From an uncultured Pseudomonadota bacterium (lineage in GTDB: Bacteria > Pseudomonadota > Gammaproteobacteria > Burkholderiales > Burkholderiaceae): a DNA stretch of 18,069 bases. The notes beneath the pieces are model-generated. The model was not told the DNA's origin. It searched no databases and saw nothing but the letters and a program-made list of their open reading frames with translations. This document shows positions 7,240 to 16,327 of the stretch, piece by piece; the first letter of the stretch is position 1; each line of letters begins with the position of its first letter. The translations under genes were made by a program, and so were the position numbers. The DNA is taken from positions 1 through 18,069 of the forward strand of contig CAMLIZ010000089.1 of assembly GCA_946480245.1 (NCBI GenBank), given 5' to 3'.

Positions 7240-7926
7240 TCAAAGGGCTTGCGCGTTCAGTGCCGCCAGCTGTTGCGGCGTGCCCACGTTGTCCCAGCGG
7301 CCCAGGTAGCGTTCGGCCGACACGCGGCCTTGCGCGATGCCGGCCAGCAACTGGGGCAGCAGCGGCGCCACGGTACCGGGCGCGATGCCCTGGAACAGCG
7401 GCGCGCGATACAGGCCGAAGCTGGCCCAGGTGAAGCGCTGCGCCGCTTCGCGCACGGCCATGCCCTGCGCGTCGATACCGAAGTCGCCTTGCGGGTGGTA
7501 GGGCGGGTTGGGCACCAGCCACAGGTGCGCCAGCAGCCGGCCGGCGGCAAAGCGCTGCGCGGTGCCGGCATCGAACGCGAAGTCGGGCGCGAAGATGTCG
7601 CCGCTGACGACCCAGAACGAATCGCCCAGCCAGGGCAGCGCCTTGGCCACGCCGCCGCCGATGTCGAGCGCGCCGCCGTGGTCGCGGCCTTCGGTGGAGT
7701 AGCGGATGCGCAGGCCCCAGCGTGCGCCGTCGCCCAGTGCGGCGGGGAACGCGTCCTCCAGCCAGGCGGTGTTGATCACCACCTCGGTCACGCCGCCGCG
7801 CGCCAGCGCCTCCAGGTGCCATTCGATCAGAGGCTTGCCGTGCACCGGCAGCAGCGGCTTCGGCGTGTGGTCGGTGAGAGGGCGCATGCGCTCGCCGCGG
7901 CCGGCCGCGAGGATCAGCGCCCTCAT
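7240..7926 (-). CDS. murU: Nucleotidyltransferase, probable N-acetylmuramate alpha-1-phosphate uridylyltransferase
   Basis: This is a 228-residue sugar-phosphate nucleotidyltransferase. [21 protein letters not shown] (4-24) contains the nucleotide-binding loop and the conserved Lys23; VVSGDIF (106-112) contributes the metal-binding Asp110, and RWDNVGTP (210-217) the second Asp (D212). Length and the NTAWL (52-56) and WDNVGTP segments fit MurU, which turns MurNAc-1-phosphate into UDP-MurNAc in cell-wall recycling, rather than the longer RmlA or GlmU types. The start is fixed by an ATGA overlap with the stop of speD. The usual partner kinase AmgK is not next to it in this window, which lowers confidence in the exact substrate. 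It is probably co-expressed with speD and the downstream phosphatase. Confidence 0.82.
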   Translation of the reverse strand: MRALILAAGRGERMRPLTDHTPKPLLPVHGKPLIEWHLEALARGGVTEVVINTAWLEDAFPAALGDGARWGLRIRYSTEGRDHGGALDIGGGVAKALPWLGDSFWVVSGDIFAPDFAFDAGTAQRFAAGRLLAHLWLVPNPPYHPQGDFGIDAQGMAVREAAQRFTWASFGLYRAPLFQGIAPGTVAPLLPQLLAGIAQGRVSAERYLGRWDNVGTPQQLAALNAQAL

Positions 7927-8306
7927 GCGGCCACCGGGCGCGGCGGGCGCAGCGCGCCACGCTCGATGCGGTGGCGTTGCACCTCGCGTGGCTGGAAGGC
8001 CGCGATCAATGCATTCATCAGGGCTTGCGCCGCGGGGCCGTGGTCGGCGCTGACATTGCAGACGTACACGTCCAGCGTCACTGCGCCCAGCTCGGGCCAG
8101 GTGTGCAGCGCCAGGTGCGACTCGGCCAGCAGCACCACGCCGGTCACGCCGCCGGGCGCAAACGGATGGAACAGCGCCTGCACCGCCTGCAGGCCCGCGG
8201 CGGCCACCTCGCGCAGGCACAGCGCGCGCAGCGCGTCGGCATCGGCCAGCAGCGGCAGGGCGCTAGGGCAGCCGTGGAGGTCGGCGGTGAGGTGCAGGCC
8301 GTGCAT
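7923..8306 (-). CDS. speD: S-adenosylmethionine decarboxylase proenzyme (bacterial SpeD, short class)
   Basis: This is a 127-residue proenzyme that self-cleaves to form a pyruvoyl group and then decarboxylates AdoMet, supplying the aminopropyl donor for spermidine synthesis. It fits the short prokaryotic class typified by the Thermotoga maritima enzyme: [13 protein letters not shown] (60-72) holds the cleavage-site Ser63 and His68, and YVCNVS (81-86) holds Cys83, the same numbering as in the T. maritima protein. LHGCP (10-14) is the usual N-terminal motif. The ATG at 8306 is chosen because all similarity begins there; in-frame upstream codons run into the divergent tkt gene. The stop overlaps the MurU-like start (ATGA). 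No ribosome binding site is visible, and a possible -10 lies only 8 bases upstream. Confidence 0.92.
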   Translation of the reverse strand: MHGLHLTADLHGCPSALPLLADADALRALCLREVAAAGLQAVQALFHPFAPGGVTGVVLLAESHLALHTWPELGAVTLDVYVCNVSADHGPAAQALMNALIAAFQPREVQRHRIERGALRPPRPVAA

Positions 8307-8313
8307 GCGCGCA

Positions 8314-8319
8314 AGTGTA
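8314..8319 (-). promoter_or_regulatory. Possible -10 element very close to the speD start
   Basis: TACACT on the minus strand ends 7 bases before the ATG of speD. If used, transcription would begin at or within a base or two of the start codon, giving a leaderless message, which would fit the lack of a ribosome binding site. It matches TATAAT at four of six positions only. Confidence 0.25.
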
Positions 8320-8332
8320 GGGGCGGGCCGCC

Positions 8333-8338
8333 TAAAAT
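8333..8338 (+). promoter_or_regulatory. Possible -10 element of the tkt-gapA transcript
   Basis: TAAAAT, in the context CCTAAAATCC, lies 29 bases before the transketolase ATG in the 61-base divergent gap with speD. It matches TATAAT at five of six positions, and such boxes are common ahead of Burkholderiales genes. No good -35 hexamer is seen. Confidence 0.4.
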
Positions 8339-8367
8339 CCGGGGTTTCCCTCCCCCGCGCGCCCTTC

Positions 8368-11460
<3,093 letters not shown>

Positions 11461-11479
11461 GCGCCCGCGCCTGAGCAAG

Positions 11480-11504
11480 GGGCCGCCTTCGGGCGGCCCT
11501 TTTT
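11480..11504 (+). terminator. Intrinsic terminator after gapA
   Basis: An 8-bp perfect GC stem (GGGCCGCC / GGCGGCCC, 11480-11487 and 11492-11499) closes a TTCG tetraloop and is followed directly by five T residues. It lies 20 bases after the gapA stop and should end the tkt-gapA transcript. Confidence 0.92.
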
Positions 11505-11608
11505 CATGGTGCGAGCGTTTTGTTGCAAACGAGGCCGTCGGCCCGCCGCGCCCCGCCGGCGTTACGGGAACGAGGCTTGCCACCTGCGAGGGGCTGCGAG
11601 CGCCCCCT

Positions 11609-11614
11609 TAAACT
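11609..11614 (+). promoter_or_regulatory. Possible -10 element of the lipoprotein-protease unit
   Basis: TAAACT lies 10 bases before the lipoprotein ATG at 11625, within the 120 bases that follow the gapA terminator. No -35 at a proper distance is visible. Nothing else recognisable, such as an RNA gene or repeat, is seen in 11505-11624. Confidence 0.22.
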
Positions 11615-11624
11615 CCCCGCTTCC

Positions 11625-11987
11625 ATGAGCCTTTGCCTTCCACCGAGCCGCCGACGTGCGCTCGCGGCCTGTCTGCCGGTGCTGCTGGCCGCGTGCGCGA
11701 GTGCCAGCGGGCCGGTCGAATGGCACTTGATGGGCCGCACGGGCGCCGAGTGGGCCGACCCGGCCCAGCTGGTGAGCCGTATCGCCGCGGTGGGCGGTGT
11801 GCCGGTGGCACCCGAGGTGAATTCCGTGGCCCCTGGCTGGGTGGCCTTTACGCTGCGCTGCGACAACCACACCGCCTGCAAGCGCGCCACGATGAAGCTG
11901 GCCGCCGAGCCGGCGCTGTTCGCGGAGCTGCGCCGCGACGAGCAGCGCCACACTCCTTCCCGTCCTCCTGCGAGCCTGTCCCGATGA
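11625..11987 (+). CDS. Small predicted lipoprotein upstream of the secreted protease
   Basis: This is a 120-residue protein that I do not recognise as a named family. The N terminus is basic (PSRRRAL, 7-13), then hydrophobic, ending in a lipobox LLAACAS with Cys24, so a periplasm- or outer-membrane-anchored lipoprotein is predicted. The mature part has VEWHLMGRTGAEWADPAQLV (31-50), PGWVAFTLRCDN (70-81) and two further cysteines, C79 and C85, that could form a small disulfide loop. The C-terminal 25 residues are charged and Pro/Ser-rich. Its TGA overlaps the ATG of the S8 protease (ATGA), so the two are translated together; a role in the protease's maturation, inhibition or localisation is inference. 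No ribosome binding site stands before the ATG. Confidence 0.72.
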   Translation: MSLCLPPSRRRALAACLPVLLAACASASGPVEWHLMGRTGAEWADPAQLVSRIAAVGGVPVAPEVNSVAPGWVAFTLRCDNHTACKRATMKLAAEPALFAELRRDEQRHTPSRPPASLSR

Positions 11988-14080
11988 CTGCACTGCGATC
12001 CCTTACCGCCCGTTGGCTTCCCGCGCTGGCCTGCGCGCTGCTCGCTGCGTGGGCGCCAGCGCATGCAGAGATCGGGCCGAAGGCGCGCCCTGCGCTGTCG
12101 CAGCAGACCGAGCAGGCGCGGGTGATCGTGCGCTTCAAGACGCCGCTGGCGGTGGATGCGGCACGCACGGTGCAGCAGGCCGGGCGCTCCGGCGCGGCGC
12201 CCGCGGTGTTGGCCTCTGCCGAGCAGGTGGCGCAGGCGCTGCAGGCGCGTGCCGATGGGCTGAGCCGGCGCCACGGGCTGGCGCTGCGCGCCGGCCGCGC
12301 GGTCGACGATCGCATGCAGGTCGTGATGGCGTCCGGCCTGAGCAGTGCCGCGCTGGTTGCCAAGCTGCAGGCCGACCCGGAGGTGGACATGGCGGTGATC
12401 GACTACCGCCGCCGGGTGGCAGCGGTGCCGAACGATCCGCTGTTCAACCCGCCCGCCGCTTCGCTCACGCCACCGCTGGTGTCGGCGCATGCCGGCTATG
12501 GCGGGCAGTGGTACCTGAAGCCGCCGGAGGCTCAGCGCCTCGTCAATGGCGACGAGGTGCTGTCGGCCATCGATGCCCAGCACGCGTGGGACACGTCGAA
12601 GGGCTCGGCCAGTGTCGTCGTCGCGGTGGTCGACACCGGCGTGCGCTACGACCATCCCGACTTGCAGGGCAAGCTGCTGGCGGGCTTCGACTTCATCCAC
12701 GACACTGCGATCTCGAATGACGGCAACGGCAGGGATTCGGACGCCAGTGACCCGGGTGACTGGGTCACCTCCGGCGAGGCCGGGACGGGCACCTTCAAGG
12801 ACTGCACGGCGTCCGACAGCTCCTGGCACGGCACGCAGGTGGCGGGCCTGATTGGCGCCAACACCGACAACGCCGTCGGCATCGCAGGGACCGGTTGGAA
12901 CGTGAAGGTGTTGCCGGTGCGTGTGCTCGGCAAGTGCTTCGGCTATGACTCCGACATCATCGCGGGGATGCGTTGGGCAGCGGGTCTGCATATCGATTCA
13001 GCCACGCCGGACAACCCGAATCCCGCGCAGGTCATCAACATGAGCCTGGGCGATGACGGCACCACTGTCACTGCTTGCAGTTCGACCGCCTATCCCTCGG
13101 CCATCAGCGAGGTCACCACGCAGGGCGGCCCGAACGGCACCGGCTCGGTGGTGGTGGTGGCCGGCGGCAACGGCACCGGCCATGGCGTGCAGCCGCCCGG
13201 CAATTGCGCCGGCGTCGTGGCGGTGGGCGGCGTGCGGCACATCGGCACGAAGGTGGGCTACTCCAACATCGGGCCCGAGATCGCGATCGCAGCGCCGGCG
13301 GGCAACTGCGTGAACACCGGCAACACCGACCCGTGCATCTACCCGATGGTGTCCACCTTCAACAGCGGCACCACCACGCCGGCCGGCTCCACCTACACCG
13401 ACACCATCAACTATGCGGTCGGCACCAGCTTCTCCGCCCCGCTGGTGGCCGGCACGGCGGCACTCATGTTCTCGGCCGATCCGAGCCTGACGCCGACCCG
13501 CGTGAGGGCGATCCTGCAGAGCACGGCGCGCGCCTTTCCGTTCCGCGGTGCGCCGGCGGACAGCAGCGGCGTCGTCGCGCAATGCCATGCGGCGGACACC
13601 ACCGACCAGATCGAGTGCTACTGCACCACGAGCACCTGCGGCGCCGGCATGCTGGACGCAGCGTGGGCCGTGTACACGGCGGCCCACGCGGCCCCGCTGC
13701 CGGCGATCACCGTGGTGGGCGGCACTGCCGCGCCGGGGCAGCCCGTAACGCTGTCCGCCTCCGGCAGCTCGGTGGCGAGCGGCCGCTCCATCGGCACCTA
13801 CAGCTGGGAGATGATCGACGACGGCGGCATCGTCACCGGCTTCACGGGCAGCAGCGGCGCCACGATGTCAGTCACCCCCAGCACCACGGGCAAGTTCAGC
13901 GTGCGGCTCACGTTGACCGACGACCAGGGTATCCAGGGCGTGCACGAACAGACGATCGACGTGGTGCAGCCGACGCCGGCGCCCTCGTCCGGCGGCGGCG
14001 GTGGTGCATTGTCCGCAGGCTGGGCAGGCGGTCTCGCGATTTGCGTGCTCGCGCTCGCCACCACACGGCGACGGGCCTAG
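11984..14080 (+). CDS. Secreted subtilisin-like (S8) serine protease with GlyGly-CTERM-like C-terminal anchor
   Basis: This is a 698-residue preproprotease. A signal peptide (1-28, ending APAHA) is followed by a propeptide-like region about 45-145 with ARVIVRFK. The S8 catalytic domain (about 190-565) carries D217 in VVDTGV, H282 in WHGTQVAG, the oxyanion Asn396 in VVVAGGNGTG and the nucleophile S482 in GTSFSAP. Several cysteines (274, 318, 365, 408, 442, 451, 534, 545, 547, 552) suggest disulfides. A PKD-like beta-sandwich spans about 573-662. The end is a Pro/Ser linker, a six-glycine-rich stretch (670-674), a hydrophobic helix and TTRRRA, the layout of GlyGly-CTERM sorting signals that are cut by rhombosortases. 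The start is set by ATGA overlap with the lipoprotein. No rhombosortase gene is in this window. Confidence 0.93.
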   Translation: MTALRSLTARWLPALACALLAAWAPAHAEIGPKARPALSQQTEQARVIVRFKTPLAVDAARTVQQAGRSGAAPAVLASAEQVAQALQARADGLSRRHGLALRAGRAVDDRMQVVMASGLSSAALVAKLQADPEVDMAVIDYRRRVAAVPNDPLFNPPAASLTPPLVSAHAGYGGQWYLKPPEAQRLVNGDEVLSAIDAQHAWDTSKGSASVVVAVVDTGVRYDHPDLQGKLLAGFDFIHDTAISNDGNGRDSDASDPGDWVTSGEAGTGTFKDCTASDSSWHGTQVAGLIGANTDNAVGIAGTGWNVKVLPVRVLGKCFGYDSDIIAGMRWAAGLHIDSATPDNPNPAQVINMSLGDDGTTVTACSSTAYPSAISEVTTQGGPNGTGSVVVVAGGNGTGHGVQPPGNCAGVVAVGGVRHIGTKVGYSNIGPEIAIAAPAGNCVNTGNTDPCIYPMVSTFNSGTTTPAGSTYTDTINYAVGTSFSAPLVAGTAALMFSADPSLTPTRVRAILQSTARAFPFRGAPADSSGVVAQCHAADTTDQIECYCTTSTCGAGMLDAAWAVYTAAHAAPLPAITVVGGTAAPGQPVTLSASGSSVASGRSIGTYSWEMIDDGGIVTGFTGSSGATMSVTPSTTGKFSVRLTLTDDQGIQGVHEQTIDVVQPTPAPSSGGGGGALSAGWAGGLAICVLALATTRRRA

Positions 14081-14727
14081 CCGCCGCGGGCGCAGTCGTG
14101 AAAGCCGCCGGCCTGCAGCTGCGTCTGCAGTGCCGGCTCCGCGCGCTCGATGCGCAGCAGGTGCAGCGTGAGCGGCGGCGCCAGCGTCACCACACGCGCC
14201 GTGCGCACGCCGCGTTGCGTGAGCTGCGCCAGCGCGGCGTCGGCGGCGGCGCGGTCGTCGAAGCGCCCGAGCGACAGGCCGGGCGCGAGTTCCGGGTTGT
14301 CGTGCACCGGCTCGAACGCCACGTGGATGCGCTGCAGCTCGGTCTGCTTGCGCAGCAGGCTGTCACGGTCGGGGAAACGGCCCATGTACAGCAGCCACGC
14401 GCCGGGCCGCTGCACGGCGGGCGTTTGCCAGCGGCTGGCCGCCACGCCGGCCGCGAGCAGCCGGTCTTGCGCGGCGGCGAGTTCTGCGTCGGTGTAGGGG
14501 CCGGCTTCGAGACAGCCGGTGGCGCTGGCCGATGCGGCCGCCGCCGCTACCGCCGCGACACGCGGCGACAGCAGTTGCACCGACTCCGGCCGCAGCTGCC
14601 GCTGCAGGCGTTGCGGCTCGCGCTCGCCCTGCGGCGAACTGCCGACCACCGTGTCCAGCCAGCCCTGCGTCCACGCGTAGAAGGCCAGGTTGGCCAGCAG
14701 CACCAGCAGCACCGTCCATCTCAGCAT
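14077..14727 (-). CDS. Single-pass inner-membrane protein with SPOR-like domain
   Basis: This is a 216-residue protein. Residues about 5-20 (WTVLLVLLANLAFYAW) form one N-terminal membrane helix with a short cytoplasmic end. A Pro/Ala-rich linker (30-70) leads to a periplasmic SPOR-like domain (about 71-185) whose repeats are recognisable in WLLYMGRFPDRDSL (111-124) and LSLGRFDDRAAADAAL (151-166). SPOR domains bind denuded septal peptidoglycan and place proteins at division sites; that this one does so is inference. Cys72 and Cys212 are notable. The ATG lies 16 bases after the stop of birA, so it is probably co-transcribed. Its TAG stop shares the tetranucleotide CTAG with the TAG of the convergent protease gene, a 3-base overlap of coding ends. 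Confidence 0.8.
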   Translation of the reverse strand: MLRWTVLLVLLANLAFYAWTQGWLDTVVGSSPQGEREPQRLQRQLRPESVQLLSPRVAAVAAAAASASATGCLEAGPYTDAELAAAQDRLLAAGVAASRWQTPAVQRPGAWLLYMGRFPDRDSLLRKQTELQRIHVAFEPVHDNPELAPGLSLGRFDDRAAADAALAQLTQRGVRTARVVTLAPPLTLHLLRIERAEPALQTQLQAGGFHDCARGG

Positions 14728-14743
14728 GGACCGACGCTCCGCG

Positions 14744-15670
14744 TCACACCGCAGGCTGGCGAAGGCGCACGCTCACCTCGCCGCTGCCCAGCGTGCGCAC
14801 GGTGTCGCCCACGCGGACCTGCAACTGGCCGTCGGTACCGACGCCGACGGCCACGCCCTCGGGCAGGTCGGGCGAGGTGGTGGTGATCGGCTGGCCGGCG
14901 AGCAAGTCGCGCGCGGCAAAGCGCTCCCGGAAGGCGGCGAAGCCCTCGTGCTCGAAGGTCTTGAGCGCACGGGCCAGCGGTGCGGCCACGCGGCGCAGCA
15001 CGCTCGGAGCGCTCGCGTTCTCGTCCAGCTCCTGCATGCACGCATAGCCGGAGCTCAGCTCGCCGGTGGGCTGCGGCAGCACGTTCAGGCCCACGCCCAC
15101 CACCACCATGCGGCGCCGGCCGACGGCCACCGTCTCGATCAGCACGCCGCCCAGCTTGCGGCCGCCGGTACTGCCGCTGGCGTCGAGCAGCCACAGGTCG
15201 TTGGGCCACTTCAGGCCGATGTGCGGCTGCTGCGGATCGTTGGCAGGATCGAGCGCATCGGCCAGCGCCACGCCAACGGCCAGCGACATGCCCGACCAGT
15301 CGCGCGGCTCGAGCGCGGCGCCGAGCGAGAACGTGAGCGAGGCGCCCGCGCTGCTCTGCCACAGCCGGCCCTGGCGCCCGCGGCCGCGCAGCTGGTGCTC
15401 GGCCACGAGCAGGCAGGGCTGGGTGTCGTCGGCGCGACGGCCATAGGGTGCACGCTCGTCCTCGGCGTGCAGGCGGTCGAACTCGCCGGGGCCGCTGATG
15501 GGCGCGTCGTGCCGGCCGGCCATGCGGCGGGCACGGTCGAGCAGCTGGGTGTTGGTGGATTCGCAGCGCGCCACCACCTCCACGCTCACGCCGGGCAACA
15601 GCGGGACGAGCGTTTCCCAGAGCTGCTCCGCGCCCCAATCGAGGTGCTGCGGCGGGCTGGGTTGCAACAT
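14744..15670 (-). CDS. birA: Biotin--[acetyl-CoA-carboxylase] ligase (monofunctional BirA)
   Basis: This is a 308-residue enzyme that activates biotin with ATP and attaches it to the biotin carboxyl carrier protein. Catalytic motifs are STN (38-40), the biotinyl-AMP loop GRGRQGRLW (96-104), KWPNDLWL (154-161) and RKLGGVLIE with Lys172, followed by the small C-terminal domain (about 265-305). There is no N-terminal winged-helix domain, so this is the class that does not repress transcription. Between STN and AEHQLRGRG there is a hydrophilic insert (about 52-84). The ATG lies 16 bases after the SET gene stop, without a clear ribosome binding site. The downstream gene is the SPOR protein; a coaX gene, often found beside birA in Burkholderiales, is not present here. 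Confidence 0.95.
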   Translation of the reverse strand: MLQPSPPQHLDWGAEQLWETLVPLLPGVSVEVVARCESTNTQLLDRARRMAGRHDAPISGPGEFDRLHAEDERAPYGRRADDTQPCLLVAEHQLRGRGRQGRLWQSSAGASLTFSLGAALEPRDWSGMSLAVGVALADALDPANDPQQPHIGLKWPNDLWLLDASGSTGGRKLGGVLIETVAVGRRRMVVVGVGLNVLPQPTGELSSGYACMQELDENASAPSVLRRVAAPLARALKTFEHEGFAAFRERFAARDLLAGQPITTTSPDLPEGVAVGVGTDGQLQVRVGDTVRTLGSGEVSVRLRQPAV

Positions 15671-15686
15671 GGTGGGCAGGAGAGGC

Positions 15687-16238
15687 TCAGCGCTTGGGCG
15701 CCAGCATTGTGCCGCGGCAGTTCGGCGCGCCGCAATGGCAGGCGAACTGCTTCTTCAGCTTGGCCGTGTAGCGCTCGTCGATGATCAGGCCGTAGTCGTA
15801 GAACAGTTCCTCGCCCGGCTCGAGCGCGCGCAGCGCCTTGATGAACACGCGCCCGTCCACCTCGTCGGCTTCGCAATTGGGTTCGCAGGCGTGGTTGATC
15901 CAGCGCGCCGCGTTGCCGTGCACCTTGCCGTCGATGACGTGCTCGTCGTCGATGTGGAAGAAGAACGTGTGGTTGGGGTCGCTGGGGTCGTGCGGGTGCC
16001 GCTCCAGCGCCTCGGGCCAGGTGATGACCTCGCCCTTGTATTCGATGACGGTCGCGCCCGGCTCGATGGGCCGGCGCACGAACACGCCCTTGCCGTGCAC
16101 GTCGCTCTTGCGCACCTCGATGCGCGGCCCGGTGGCGGGGGTGCCGCGGCCGCCGCCCGCGGTCCGGCGGCTGTCGGGGGTGCGGGGTTTGGAGCGGGCT
16201 GCTTGCGCGTTCGACTTCATTCGGTACATTGAATTCAT
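15687..16238 (-). CDS. SET-domain protein-lysine methyltransferase with post-SET cysteine motif
   Basis: This SET methyltransferase would transfer methyl groups from AdoMet to lysines of an unknown protein. Numbering is from the third ATG (16220), giving 177 residues: a basic tail 1-32 rich in Lys/Arg/Gly, then KGVFVRRPIEPGATVIEYKG (44-63), WINHACEPNCEA (107-118; NHSCxPN-type AdoMet site, C112), GEELFYDYG (136-144; catalytic Tyr) and a post-SET CHCGAPNC (161-168) whose cysteines with C112 can bind zinc as in eukaryotic enzymes. ATGs at 16238, 16229 and 16220 are all possible; none has a ribosome binding site, and the longest is given here. It is divergent from topB and followed closely by birA. 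Family is secure; target unknown. Confidence 0.88.
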   Translation of the reverse strand: MNSMYRMKSNAQAARSKPRTPDSRRTAGGGRGTPATGPRIEVRKSDVHGKGVFVRRPIEPGATVIEYKGEVITWPEALERHPHDPSDPNHTFFFHIDDEHVIDGKVHGNAARWINHACEPNCEADEVDGRVFIKALRALEPGEELFYDYGLIIDERYTAKLKKQFACHCGAPNCRGTMLAPKR

Positions 16239-16240
16239 GG

Positions 16241-16269
16241 GTGCGCGCGTGCATGTGTGCGTGCGCGCG
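16241..16269. repeat. 29-bp perfect alternating purine-pyrimidine tract
   Basis: Every base alternates purine/pyrimidine over 29 positions, mostly GC and GT steps with one CAT. Such tracts can adopt left-handed Z-DNA under negative supercoiling. It lies between the candidate -10 and the first ATG of the SET gene, 59 bases from the topB start. Confidence 0.85.
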
Positions 16270-16283
16270 AGAGACAGCGGGCG

Positions 16284-16289
16284 ATTGTA
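16284..16289 (-). promoter_or_regulatory. Probable -10 element of the SET-birA-SPOR unit
   Basis: TACAAT on the minus strand matches TATAAT at five of six positions. A weak -35-like TTGTGG (16305-16310) lies 15 bases further upstream. Transcription would start near 16277 and give a leader of about 40 bases containing the alternating tract. Confidence 0.45.
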
Positions 16290-16327
16290 GGGCTCGCTCC
16301 GACTCCACAACGACACCGACATTCACG

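Noticed and set aside
7927..8220. 98-codon upstream extension of the MurU-like gene
   Set aside because: It is a shifted reading of speD; the nucleotidyltransferase strand LILAAG begins right after the ATG at 7926.
11505..11624. Possible small RNA or tRNA after the gapA terminator
   Set aside because: No cloverleaf or conserved RNA motif could be found by eye in these 120 bases.
13993..14006. GGC/GGT triplet run suggesting a microsatellite
   Set aside because: It encodes the glycine block of the protease sorting tail and is explained by protein function.
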